Positions 16,458-25,110 of a DNA stretch of 64,000 bases are shown here, piece after piece. This DNA is from Catelliglobosispora koreensis DSM 44566. Its GTDB lineage: Bacteria; Actinomycetota; Actinomycetes; Mycobacteriales; Micromonosporaceae. The stretch covers positions 1 through 64,000 of the forward strand of contig NZ_KB903292.1 in assembly GCF_000379685.1 (NCBI RefSeq). The letters are read 5' to 3'. The position numbers were made by a program, and so were the translations under genes. Under the pieces are notes generated by a model. That model was not told where the DNA came from. It saw nothing but the letters and a program-made list of their open reading frames with translations, and ran no database searches. Within the stretch, counting starts at the first letter, position 1; every line of letters begins with the position of its first letter.

Positions 16458-16996
16458 GTGATGTACCAGCCGGCGGGGTTGGTGCACGATTCGCGCGTGA
16501 TGCCGGAGCCGGTGTCGGGACGTTTGCCGAACAGCTCCTCGTGGACGTCGGCGAAAAGATGGCACATCTCTTCGCAGTCGCAATCCAACACCGCTAGTGA
16601 TGGGTTGCTCACGACAGCCTCGTAATAGTGCTGGCCTAAAGCGACGATGAACCCGCGAGCGTAGAGGAAGCCGTCATCGGAACCATCCGTGACCTGCTGA
16701 ATGTCGGACCGGTCGATGTCGAAGAGCAGGCGCTCGACCACGCGGTCGAGGTCGGTCAGGCCGGCCGAGGTCAGGTCCTGCCCGTGATCTTCGAGGAATT
16801 CGATAACACCGGTCAGGGCCTTGTCCACATGGGACATCAGCTTGAAGACGCCATCGTCAGAGGTGCGGGTGGCTAGCCGGTAACGGGCTTCATTCGCCTC
16901 CGGCGATGCGTGTGACCAGGCCTGCTCCACTAAGGCCCAGAAGCGTTCCACGTCATGCTGCGACGGCCGTCGCCCGCCGGAGGAGTGAAAGGTCAC
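16442..16996 (-). CDS. DUF4240 domain protein
   Basis: 184 residues, GTG start. The N-terminal DVERFWALVEQAWSHAS and the DLDRVVERLLFDIDRSDI, then DDGFLYARGFIVALGQHYYEAVVSNP, segments match the helical DUF4240 family common in actinomycetes, often beside toxin or immunity genes. No catalytic residues are known. A cytosolic single-gene unit. Confidence 0.65.
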   Translation of the reverse strand: MTFHSSGGRRPSQHDVERFWALVEQAWSHASPEANEARYRLATRTSDDGVFKLMSHVDKALTGVIEFLEDHGQDLTSAGLTDLDRVVERLLFDIDRSDIQQVTDGSDDGFLYARGFIVALGQHYYEAVVSNPSLAVLDCDCEEMCHLFADVHEELFGKRPDTGSGITRESCTNPAGWYITWAAR

Positions 16997-17147
16997 AGCC
17001 GGATCGTAACCTCTGACGTGAACAGTTCACCGCCCGGCCACCACCCGGTAGGCATCAGCTTCATCAATGTAAGCGCGGGCTCTTGTCGCCGATGGGGCAA
17101 AGTGCCTAGATTAACGACAGTTTCGCCAGGCAGGGGGTGGTGGCGCG

Positions 17148-19835
17148 GTGAGAGTCGCCGGTCGCAGTGAGGTGCTGCGTGATGCGACGGGGGCGATCAA
17201 CGCGGGTCGTAGCGTGCTGCTCTACGGACCGTCAGGAATAGGAAAGTCGGTTATCACTAACGCTATCGCCGACCAGCTGTCGGCGAGTGGCACGACAGTG
17301 CTTCGCACCGCACCCGCGGAAGTCGAGGCGAGCTTGCCGCATGTCGTGCTGGTGGACCTGTTCGCGGGTCAGCTTTCGCAGGTGAGAGGGCTGCCCGCGC
17401 ATTTGCGTGAGGCGCTCGAAGTGGCGCTGCTGCGCGCGCCCGCCCCGGCGAAGCCACGTGATGCGCTGACGGTGCGGATAGCCGTGCTGGAGTTGTTGCG
17501 CCGGCTGGGCGTTGAACGCCCGGTGACGCTCGTGATCGACGATGCGCAGTGGGTTGATGAAGCTAGTGCTGAGGTGCTGACCTTCGTCGCCCGGCGCCTC
17601 GGCGACGCCGGCGTGACGGTGCTGACCGCCGAACGGGTAGCCGAGGGCGATCCTCGTGCACATCACCTGTGCCCGGGTGAGGTCCAGGCGATCGCGGTGG
17701 CTCCGCTGAATTACCGGGCAACGGCCAAAGTGCTTGCCCAGCAAGGTCTTTCACCGTCAACGGTGCGGCGCATCCATGCGGCGAGCGGCGGTAACCCGCT
17801 GGTCGCGGTGGAGCTGGGCCGGGCGCTGTCCAAACAAGACAAACATTTAGAAGATCATGAGCCTCTGCCGGTACCGGGAAGACTGCGCTCTCTTCTGTCA
17901 GCTCACTTAACAGGTCTTGACGCGACGGCGCGCGAGGCGCTGCTGCTCGCCGCGGCGGTCGCCCGTCCGGCCGTCGGTTCGCTTGGCCTGTCAGCTCAGG
18001 ACTTCGACGCCGCGGTGCGCGCACAGATCGTCGCCGTTGGCACCGATGGCAGCGTGACGTTCCGCCATCCCTTGTTGCGTGAGCTTGTTTACGCCGACGC
18101 GACGGTCTGCGAACGGCGCTCAGCGCACGCGAAGCTGGTGTCGATTGTGGACGACACGGCCGAGCGGGTGCGGCATTTGGTGCTGGGCAGCGCGGAGCCG
18201 GATGAGGCGACCGCTGCGCTAGCCGACGCGGCTGCGTCCGACGCTGCCGCTAGAGGCGCTTTCGCCGGTGCCGCAGCGCTTTCCCGGCTCGCCGCGCAGC
18301 ACACTCCGGTGGGCAGCAGGAACGGGACGGCCGCGCGATTGCTGGCAGCGGCCCGTTATGCCCACGCGGCAGGTCACGTGGTCGAGACGCGAGAAGCCGC
18401 CACCGCCGCACTGGCCGCTGGAGGAACAGCGGAAATCAGGGTAGAGGCCCGTTTGCTGCTCATCGACGCGGCCGGGCAGGACCTCACCGGAGTGGCCGGG
18501 CACCTGGCCGATGCCGAGCGCGATGCCGCTGGCGATCCCGGCCTGGAGGCCAAAGTCGCTTGCTACGCGGCCACTTTCGCCTACTTCGAGCGGCGTTACG
18601 CCGATGCCGACGCCGAATCGCAGCGGGCTGAGAAGCTGGCGCGGGTCGCGGGAGACACCGATCAGATCATCAGTGCCGTGGGGATGCAGGCCACCATGGC
18701 GCTGACCCTTGGGCGTGAAGACGCCGACGAGTTGCACGCCAGCGCTTACCGTCTGGCCGAGGGCCGTCCGGTCACGTCGGCGACGGTAGATGCCCGGCAA
18801 TCCTGGGCGATGACAGCGCTCTTCCAAGGCGACATCAACACAGCGCGGTACGAGATTCAGCGCCTCGAGTCGGATGTGCGTGACCTGGGTCTGGTGCGGG
18901 ATCTGATGACCGTGCTCATCTCGTGTGCCGCGATTTATGTCCGGTCCGGCTACGGCGACGACGCGCTAAGGGCGGCAACGGAATGCGAGCGGCTGTTCAC
19001 CGACGCTGGTGGTTCGCCAGCGGTCGGTCTCGTTGTCGCGGCCGCGGCGCATTGGTGCGCGGGATCGGCCGAATCGGCCATCGACTTCGCGAGCAGAGCG
19101 ATCGCGGCGTGCGAGGAGATTGGCGACACTGAGTGGCTTGAGGTGAGCTATGCGGTGCTGGGGCAGGGCCTGCTCCTGTCCGGCGACGCGAGAGCTGCCG
19201 TGATCGCCTTCAACCGTGCGGCCGAGCTCGAAGCGGCCGCGCGTTCCGGTGACCCTGCGGTCATTCCATGGCATGCCGATCACGTTGAGGCGCTCGTGCA
19301 CGCGGGCGAGCTTGAGGCGGCAACCGTCGCCTTCACGGAGGTCAGGCGCCGGGTGTCGCGGTTCAAGCGGCCGGTGGTGCGCCTTGGCTTGGAGCGGTCA
19401 TGCGCGCTGCACCGTGCCGCGAGCGGCGATCCAGCCGGTGCCGCCGAGGCGTTGCGAGCCGCGATCGAGAAAAACCCCTCGTACCCGCTAGATGTTGCCC
19501 GGGCCTATCTGACCCTCGGTCAGTTGGAGCGGCGGGCACGCCGGCGCGCCGCGGCCCGGATCGCGTTCCAGGAAGCCATTTCCAGGTTCACCCAGATCGG
19601 TGCGCACGCCTGGTTGCCTACGGCACAGCAAGAACTGGACAAACTTGACAAAGGGTCCGGTCAGCTTTCCGAAACCGAGCAGCAAATTGTCCAGTTTGTA
19701 CGGTCGGGGGCGACTAACCGCGAGATCGCCACGGCGATGTACCTGTCGGTCAAAGCGGTCGAGGCGTATCTGTCCCGCCTATACCGTCGGTTTAGCGTCC
19801 GTAACCGTACGGACCTGTTACGCATCCTGTCCTGA
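17148..19835 (+). CDS. LuxR-family regulator of the LAL type (AAA ATPase, TPR, HTH)
   Basis: 895 residues, GTG start. Walker A GPSGIGKS (about 27-34) and Walker B TLVIDDAQWVD (about 127-137) define an STAND/AAA ATPase. The middle 500 residues are Ala-rich TPR-like helices. The C-terminus has a LuxR HTH: LSETEQQIVQFVRSGATNREIA followed by SVKAVEAYLSRLYRRF. Such regulators bind an effector and ATP and then activate nearby promoters. The next gene in the same direction, an M4 protease 119 nt away with its own promoter region, is a likely target. Confidence 0.85.
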   Translation: MRVAGRSEVLRDATGAINAGRSVLLYGPSGIGKSVITNAIADQLSASGTTVLRTAPAEVEASLPHVVLVDLFAGQLSQVRGLPAHLREALEVALLRAPAPAKPRDALTVRIAVLELLRRLGVERPVTLVIDDAQWVDEASAEVLTFVARRLGDAGVTVLTAERVAEGDPRAHHLCPGEVQAIAVAPLNYRATAKVLAQQGLSPSTVRRIHAASGGNPLVAVELGRALSKQDKHLEDHEPLPVPGRLRSLLSAHLTGLDATAREALLLAAAVARPAVGSLGLSAQDFDAAVRAQIVAVGTDGSVTFRHPLLRELVYADATVCERRSAHAKLVSIVDDTAERVRHLVLGSAEPDEATAALADAAASDAAARGAFAGAAALSRLAAQHTPVGSRNGTAARLLAAARYAHAAGHVVETREAATAALAAGGTAEIRVEARLLLIDAAGQDLTGVAGHLADAERDAAGDPGLEAKVACYAATFAYFERRYADADAESQRAEKLARVAGDTDQIISAVGMQATMALTLGREDADELHASAYRLAEGRPVTSATVDARQSWAMTALFQGDINTARYEIQRLESDVRDLGLVRDLMTVLISCAAIYVRSGYGDDALRAATECERLFTDAGGSPAVGLVVAAAAHWCAGSAESAIDFASRAIAACEEIGDTEWLEVSYAVLGQGLLLSGDARAAVIAFNRAAELEAAARSGDPAVIPWHADHVEALVHAGELEAATVAFTEVRRRVSRFKRPVVRLGLERSCALHRAASGDPAGAAEALRAAIEKNPSYPLDVARAYLTLGQLERRARRRAAARIAFQEAISRFTQIGAHAWLPTAQQELDKLDKGSGQLSETEQQIVQFVRSGATNREIATAMYLSVKAVEAYLSRLYRRFSVRNRTDLLRILS

Positions 19836-19954
19836 AGGTTTTCCCTTGCCTGTGCCCTAGGGGTTCTCTTGGGGCAGTGACGTGCCTGTGAACATCTGAA
19901 AAAAATTCTCCTGCACAGCCGCCACGAGCGGCTGGCTCTGTGGGAGGAGTTCAC

Positions 19955-21529
19955 ATGCGTGTATTACGTTTCGCCGGCATTCTCGCGGCGGCTGTCCTGG
20001 TGACAGCGAACCCCGCCGTGGCCGAACCACGGCGCGCCGATGGCGTAACGGTTACCGACTCGGCCGGAAACGTGACGGGAATCGTTGCGGCGGAAGGACA
20101 ATCGCTGCGCGCGGGCAATGGCGACGCCAGCACTCACCTCCAGGCTTACGCCCGGCGGTTTGGCGTCAACGCCAAGGACTTCACGGTTGAGCGCGTGACC
20201 GAGCTGCCGGGTGGCAGTGCGGTCCGGTTCCAGCAGCGGGCGGGCGGCGTTCCGGTGCTGGGCGCGCAATTGGTTGCGGTGCTTGATAAATCCGGCAGTC
20301 TGCAGTCATTGCACGGCAACGTGTCGGCGGTGAGCAACCGCCTGGCCAACGCGGGCAAGAAGGCCGCGGACGTGCGCGGTCGCGCGGGCCGGGTTTTCGC
20401 CGCCGAGGCGCAAATCGCGGTGGAGGACCTTGAGGAAGCCGAACCGCAGCTCGCCTGGTTTGACTCGGCGATCTGGAATGGCGTCCCGTCAAAGGGCAAC
20501 GTCCGGCTCGTGTGGTCGGTCAAGGTGGAGCCCACGTCACTGGCCGGCTGGGGTGGCCAGATCCTTTACGACGCCCACTCTGGTGCTGAAGTGCTCAAGC
20601 TGAGCCACAAGCACGAGATCAACCGGGCGATCTGTGACGCCAACACCACCAACGTCACGACGAGCGCGATCTGCCTGTCCAAGAATGCTAAGCGTCTTGA
20701 GGGCAGCCCGGTTTCGTCCGTGCTCGATGTCAACCAGGCCTTCGACTACTTTGGCGCCACGTCGTCTTACTACCAGAGCAACTTTGGTTACGACCTCACG
20801 GCGAACATCGGGTCAACGGGCAAGGGCGACAACACCCGCCGGCTGCGTGCCATCGTGCGCGCTTGTGTGCCGGGCTACGGCTGCCCGATGCAGAACGCTT
20901 TCTGGAACGGCAAGGGCATGACCTTCGGTCCTGGCTTCGCCTCGGCCGATGACGTGGTCGGGCACGAGCTGACGCACGGTGTCACCGAGCACACGTCCGG
21001 CCTGACCTACTCCAGCCAGAGCGGTGCCATCAACGAGGCGCTGTCGGACATTTTCGGCGAGTTCACGGACCTGACCGACGGCATGGGCAACGACACCGCC
21101 AGCGTGCGCTGGGACATGGGCGAGGACCTGCCCGCGTCGATCGGTGTCATCCGCAGCATGTCCGACCCGACCCGGTTCTCCGACCCGGACAAGGTGTCGA
21201 GCAGCCTGTGGTACACGGGCACGAGCAACTCGGCCTACGTGCACATCAACTCCGGCGTCGGCAACAAGGCGGCGTACCTCATGGTGGATGGTGGCACTTT
21301 CAACGGTCAGACCATCAGCGGTCTGGGCCTGGCGAAGGCCGCACAGATCTGGTGGCGTGCGCAGAACACGCTGACGTCCTCGGCCACCTACAAGGAGCTG
21401 GCCACCGTGCTTCCGGCCAGCTGCCGGGCTCTGGTGACCGCTGGCATCGGTGGGCTGACGAGCGCTGACTGTGCCCAGGTCGACAAGGTCGTGCTGGCAA
21501 CCGAAATGAACCTCACCCCGGCGGGTTGA
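19955..21529 (+). CDS. Secreted M4 (thermolysin-like) metalloprotease
   Basis: 524 residues from an ATG with GGGAGGAG 6 nt upstream. Signal peptide to about 24. A FTP/PepSY-type propeptide (about 35-210) contains RFQQRAGGVPVLGAQLVAVLD. The catalytic domain has the zinc motif H337-E338-L-T-H341 and the third ligand Glu361 in GAINEALSD, spaced 23 residues as in thermolysin. His424-region HINSGVGNKAAYL supplies the transition-state His. It is exported, self-processed and degrades protein. No P-domain or PPC tail. Confidence 0.92.
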   Translation: MRVLRFAGILAAAVLVTANPAVAEPRRADGVTVTDSAGNVTGIVAAEGQSLRAGNGDASTHLQAYARRFGVNAKDFTVERVTELPGGSAVRFQQRAGGVPVLGAQLVAVLDKSGSLQSLHGNVSAVSNRLANAGKKAADVRGRAGRVFAAEAQIAVEDLEEAEPQLAWFDSAIWNGVPSKGNVRLVWSVKVEPTSLAGWGGQILYDAHSGAEVLKLSHKHEINRAICDANTTNVTTSAICLSKNAKRLEGSPVSSVLDVNQAFDYFGATSSYYQSNFGYDLTANIGSTGKGDNTRRLRAIVRACVPGYGCPMQNAFWNGKGMTFGPGFASADDVVGHELTHGVTEHTSGLTYSSQSGAINEALSDIFGEFTDLTDGMGNDTASVRWDMGEDLPASIGVIRSMSDPTRFSDPDKVSSSLWYTGTSNSAYVHINSGVGNKAAYLMVDGGTFNGQTISGLGLAKAAQIWWRAQNTLTSSATYKELATVLPASCRALVTAGIGGLTSADCAQVDKVVLATEMNLTPAG

Positions 21530-21547
21530 TCCATCCGCCCAGTGAAA

Positions 21548-21592
21548 GCGCCGGGGTCTGCTCGTGGGGAGCAGACCCCGGCGCCCTTTTTT
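21548..21592 (+). terminator. Strong rho-independent terminator
   Basis: 16-bp perfect stem GCGCCGGGGTCTGCTC / GAGCAGACCCCGGCGC, loop GTGGG, followed by CC and six T. It ends the M4 protease transcript 19 nt after the stop. Confidence 0.9.
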
Positions 21593-21676
21593 GTCACAGA
21601 AACTTTTCCCGCTGACCGTAATGGCAGGCCTCGCTGACGTACCTACTATCGAACTCATCTCACCCCGGAGGCAGCA

Positions 21677-22993
21677 ATGAGGTCGGACGTCACCTTGGCA
21701 CGCGCGGCGAAAGCCGGGGACCGTGATGCCTTTGAGGCGCTTTATCTCCGCCACCGCCTCGCGATGTATGGCCTGGTGCTGCGCCAGGTGGGCAACCATC
21801 ACGCGGCCGAGGACATCGTGCAGGAGTGTTTCCTGGCAGCCTGGCGTGACCTGGAAAAACTGCGTGATCCGGCCGCGGTGAAGACGTGGCTGTTTTCCAT
21901 CGCCTATCGTCAATCGCTCAGTTATGCCAGCCGTCACGTGGCGCTGCCACTGGCCGAATTCCCCGATCTGCCCGACGATGAGGTCTCGCGCCGCCCGGAG
22001 ACCGCTGCTGAGCGGCGGGAAGCTCGTGAGCTCGTGTGGAGTGCCGCCCTCGGCCTAGAGCCGCGTCAGCGAGCAGTGCTTGAACTTTCCGTGCGGTGGG
22101 AGCTTTCCAGTAGTGAGATCGGTGAGGTGCTCGGCGTGGGCCGCGCCCATGCCGCCGTGCTCGTGCACCGTTCCCGCTCGGCCCTGGGCAACGCGATCAA
22201 GGCGATGCTCGTGGCCCGCCAGCGCCAGCGCTGCCACGGACTTTCCAAACTCCTTGGGGGTACTCATCGTGAGCTCTCCAGGGGCCAGCGCTCCAGCGTC
22301 GACCACCATATTCGCCGTTGCCCCGACTGTCAGCGGTTGAGCCGCAACCTCGCTTCGTTTGCCCCGCTGGCATTGTTGCTAGGCAAACCCGGCGGAGCGA
22401 CCGCGACTGTCCACAGTGGATGGATGCTCAAACTTGGCGCGGCAGCGGCGAGCGTTGCCGTCGGGACGATCGCCTACGCCGCCGACGATCCGCCTGTTGT
22501 CGTGGGCACGCCGGCCTCGCAGCACCCCATCGCATCGGCGCCGGTTTCGCCGTCCGCCTCGCCTTCGGCCTCACCGTCAGCTTCGCCAACGCCAAGTCCA
22601 TTGCCGTCGAATCTGTCGCCCGAGGCGCAAATGGTCGTGCTGATCAACGAGGTGCGGGCCGCCGCCGGGTGCAATCCCGTTGCCGCGAACGCACTGTTGG
22701 CCAAGGCAGCCGAGGCACACAGCGCGGACATGGCGGCCAATAGCTACTTCTCGCACCAATCACAGGACGGCCGATCGCCGTGGGACCGGGCCAAGAGTGC
22801 CGGATATCAGTGGCCGTCAGCGGAAAACATCGCGGCTGGAAACGCGAGCGCGAAGGCGACCATGGATCAGTTCATGAACTCGCCCGGGCACAAGGCCAAC
22901 ATCCTGAACTGCGGCCACAAAGCTGTTGGGGTCGGGCGGGCGTCCGGAGGACCGTACCGTTATTACTGGACTCAGCTGTTTGGGTCCAGATAG
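21677..22993 (+). CDS. ECF sigma factor fused to zinc-finger, membrane helix and extracellular CAP domain
   Basis: 438 residues; GGAGGCAGCA before the ATG. In order: sigma region 2 (about 15-80, DIVQECFLAAWRDLEKL and WLFSIAYRQ), region 4 (about 118-165, ELSSSEIGEVLGVGRAHAAVLVHRSR by position), a zinc-finger anti-sigma-like HHIRRCPDC motif (about 208), one membrane helix (about 247-267), a Ser/Pro/Ala linker (about 280-305), and a CAP/SCP domain (about 312-438) with HSADMAANSYFSHQS, SAENIAAG and NSPGHKANILN. Sigma factor, its restraining domain and an outside sensor domain lie in one chain. Release would need proteolysis or a direct conformational signal. The end overlaps the DNA ligase gene by 22 nt (convergent). 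Confidence 0.85.
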   Translation: MRSDVTLARAAKAGDRDAFEALYLRHRLAMYGLVLRQVGNHHAAEDIVQECFLAAWRDLEKLRDPAAVKTWLFSIAYRQSLSYASRHVALPLAEFPDLPDDEVSRRPETAAERREARELVWSAALGLEPRQRAVLELSVRWELSSSEIGEVLGVGRAHAAVLVHRSRSALGNAIKAMLVARQRQRCHGLSKLLGGTHRELSRGQRSSVDHHIRRCPDCQRLSRNLASFAPLALLLGKPGGATATVHSGWMLKLGAAAASVAVGTIAYAADDPPVVVGTPASQHPIASAPVSPSASPSASPSASPTPSPLPSNLSPEAQMVVLINEVRAAAGCNPVAANALLAKAAEAHSADMAANSYFSHQSQDGRSPWDRAKSAGYQWPSAENIAAGNASAKATMDQFMNSPGHKANILNCGHKAVGVGRASGGPYRYYWTQLFGSR

Positions 22994-23937
22994 GACAGAC
23001 GCACATCCTTGGGCCGCTTGTCTATGCGCAGTCCTCGCCAGCTGGGATGGCGCATGGTCACATCCGGCGTCCAGTTGCGGAACTGCACCTCACCGACCAG
23101 CTTCGGCTTAGTCCAGTGCGCGTCGCGGGCATACATCTGCGGCACCGGGCGGCCGGTGACCACGGAGTCCGGGACCTCCAGCGGCTGAAGCTCTTTGAGT
23201 AAGTCGTCGAGCATGCGCTGGGTGAATCCGGTGCCCACAGCGCCGATGAACGAGAGCTGCTTGCCGTCGGGCTCGTGTGCCGCGAGCAGAAGCGAACCCA
23301 GGGTGCCTTCCCGCCGGCCCTCGCCCGGGCGCCAGCCAATGATGATGCCCTCCTGGGACTGGCTGATCGGCACCTTGATCCAGGACTTCGACCGGCGCCC
23401 CGGCTCATAGACCGAAGTGGACACCTTCGCCACGACGCCTTCAAGGCCATGCGTGCGCGCGGTTTCAAAGACGCTGGCTCCCGGTCCGTGAAACCGGGGC
23501 GACAACTGCATCAGGCCCTCGGCGAGCGGCAGGTCTTCCAGGGCCGCGCGCCGCTTCTCATAGGTCCAGCCGGTGGTTCGTTTGCCATCCAGGGCGAGCA
23601 GATCGAAGCAGTAGAACAGGACGGGCACCTTGGCCACCAACGCCGGCGAAGGAGTGCGCACGTGCATCCGCTGCTGCAGTTGGGAGAAGGAAGGCGCTCC
23701 GGTCGCGTCGAGCGCCACCAATTCACCGTCGAGTACGAGCTCACGCTGGCCGGTCTGGGCGGGCAGAGACTGTAGCTCCGGGTAGGACGCCGTGAAGTCA
23801 ATGTTGTTGCGGGATATGGCCTGCACGGTGCCGCCCTTGAGGCCGACGATCGCGCGCACGCCGTCCCACTTGAACTCATACTGCCACTGCTCGCCCTCAG
23901 GGAGGGGGCCAAGCGTAGCCAGCATCGGCAAGTCCAT
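22972..23937 (-). CDS. ATP-dependent DNA ligase (LigC / LigD-ligase type)
   Basis: 321 residues. Motif I E21-F-K23-W-D-G with the adenylated Lys23, motif III (FYCFDLLALDG), motif IV (LEGVVAK) and motif V (SWIKVP), followed by an OB-fold. The size and motifs fit the stand-alone ligase domain found in actinobacterial NHEJ-related ligases. No Ku or polymerase domain is next to it. It seals nicks using ATP, probably in accessory repair. Confidence 0.9.
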   Translation of the reverse strand: MDLPMLATLGPLPEGEQWQYEFKWDGVRAIVGLKGGTVQAISRNNIDFTASYPELQSLPAQTGQRELVLDGELVALDATGAPSFSQLQQRMHVRTPSPALVAKVPVLFYCFDLLALDGKRTTGWTYEKRRAALEDLPLAEGLMQLSPRFHGPGASVFETARTHGLEGVVAKVSTSVYEPGRRSKSWIKVPISQSQEGIIIGWRPGEGRREGTLGSLLLAAHEPDGKQLSFIGAVGTGFTQRMLDDLLKELQPLEVPDSVVTGRPVPQMYARDAHWTKPKLVGEVQFRNWTPDVTMRHPSWRGLRIDKRPKDVRLSYLDPNS

Positions 23938-24015
23938 GATCGTTACTTTACGCCGCCGGCCAGCTTGCCGTTCGCGGTTACCCCTGACCCGTGTCGATCG
24001 TGCTCGTGCTGTCTG

Positions 24016-24975
24016 TCAGGCCTGAGGCGTGATGGACAGCGGCTCCCAGCTGAAAACACTGGCCTTTCGCGGGTCGGCGGTGACCTTCAGCCACTCGGTT
24101 GCCGTGTCGCCAAAGGTTTCCAGCCGGGTCAGGTTCGGCACGCCGGCGTAGCCGGGCTCCACTTCGTACACGTGCTCGTCGCCGTGAGCGAGCACCACGG
24201 GCTTGCCGTACTCAAGGGAATGCTGGACTATCCGCGCGCGGATCTGTGCGAACCCAGGCGTGTCAAGCGGTTCGGCCTGCATCAGGAGGAAGACGCCCGC
24301 AGCCCCCGAATGCCATGCGGTGGCGAAGGAAAAGTCGATCCAGTCCAGAGCCGCGGCAAGCCGCGCGTCGAACTCAGCCAGCCGGACCGAGGGCTGGTCG
24401 CCGCCTGGCAGCTGGCTCCACGGGGCGAGGTCGTTCTCGCTTCCAACCACGTGAACGGCGGCGAAGACGACCCGGTTGCGTAGGAACAGGGTGTTTTCCA
24501 CATAGGGCCGGTGCCGTGGATCAAGTGATTGCGGCAGAACCGGCATCCGGTGCTGTCCGAGGGTCAGGCCAGGGATTGGGTAGAAGATGCGGCGGACAGC
24601 TTCGAGCCGCTCCGTCGGAACGTATCGTCCAGCGGCGGTGCGGTGGCAGTCCGTCCACTCGTTGTCGCCGGGTGTGAGAACGAACGGATCGGCGAAGGTG
24701 CCATAGAGCGCTGCCAAGTCAGCGAAGCGCGCGTCGTCGCAAGTAGACGATCCGTTCTTGATGTCACCAGCGTGCAAAACGAAGCGGACCTTGGGGTCGG
24801 CATTGATCGCCGTCACGAGCGAGGGAAAGATGACTCGCTGCGCGTCGCCATAGGGAGTGTCTCCCAGCAGGGCAAACGTCACGGGCGCGCTGCCATGGGC
24901 ATGAGGAGCGGCGGCGGCTGGAACGGCCATCAGCAAAGTGCCCGCGAAGGCAGTCAGGACAAGGAAACGTCGCAT
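24016..24975 (-). CDS. Secreted metallophosphoesterase
   Basis: 319 residues from the ATG at 24975, which gives a clean signal peptide (MRRFLVLTAFAG..VPAAAAP). Calcineurin-like motifs are visible: FALLGDTPYGD, VLHAGDIKNG, TPGDNEWTD and, late, VLAHGDEHVYE. It is an exported phosphoesterase or phosphatase; the substrate is unknown. It is divergent from the PQQ dehydrogenase gene and shares the intergenic region that holds the 21-bp palindrome. Confidence 0.8.
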   Translation of the reverse strand: MRRFLVLTAFAGTLLMAVPAAAAPHAHGSAPVTFALLGDTPYGDAQRVIFPSLVTAINADPKVRFVLHAGDIKNGSSTCDDARFADLAALYGTFADPFVLTPGDNEWTDCHRTAAGRYVPTERLEAVRRIFYPIPGLTLGQHRMPVLPQSLDPRHRPYVENTLFLRNRVVFAAVHVVGSENDLAPWSQLPGGDQPSVRLAEFDARLAAALDWIDFSFATAWHSGAAGVFLLMQAEPLDTPGFAQIRARIVQHSLEYGKPVVLAHGDEHVYEVEPGYAGVPNLTRLETFGDTATEWLKVTADPRKASVFSWEPLSITPQA

Positions 24976-25031
24976 GCCCTGATTCGTGCAGCTGATACTC
25001 ACCGCGAGGTAAAGGTGACGCATCCTGAGGA

Positions 25032-25061
25032 TTGACATAAGGGCATGTTTGATGGTTACTT
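25032..25061 (+). promoter_or_regulatory. Candidate promoter of the PQQ dehydrogenase gene
   Basis: TTGACA at 25032-25037 and a weak TTACTT-like -10 about 18 nt later. The palindrome at 25076-25096 would then lie in the early transcribed region. This is pattern matching only. Confidence 0.35.
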
Positions 25062-25075
25062 CATGGTGCCGCGCC

Positions 25076-25096
25076 AGTAAGTCAGACTGACTAACT
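25076..25096. promoter_or_regulatory. 21-bp palindromic operator, copy 1
   Basis: Near-perfect palindrome with half-sites AGTAAGTCAG and CTGACTAACT around one central base, 14 nt before the dehydrogenase ATG. It matches the site at 62866-62886 in front of pqqA at 18 of 21 positions, and each differing position keeps the overall symmetry or is in the core. Probably the binding site of a dimeric regulator. Confidence 0.65.
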
Positions 25097-25110
25097 ATTG
25101 GAAGGTGACC

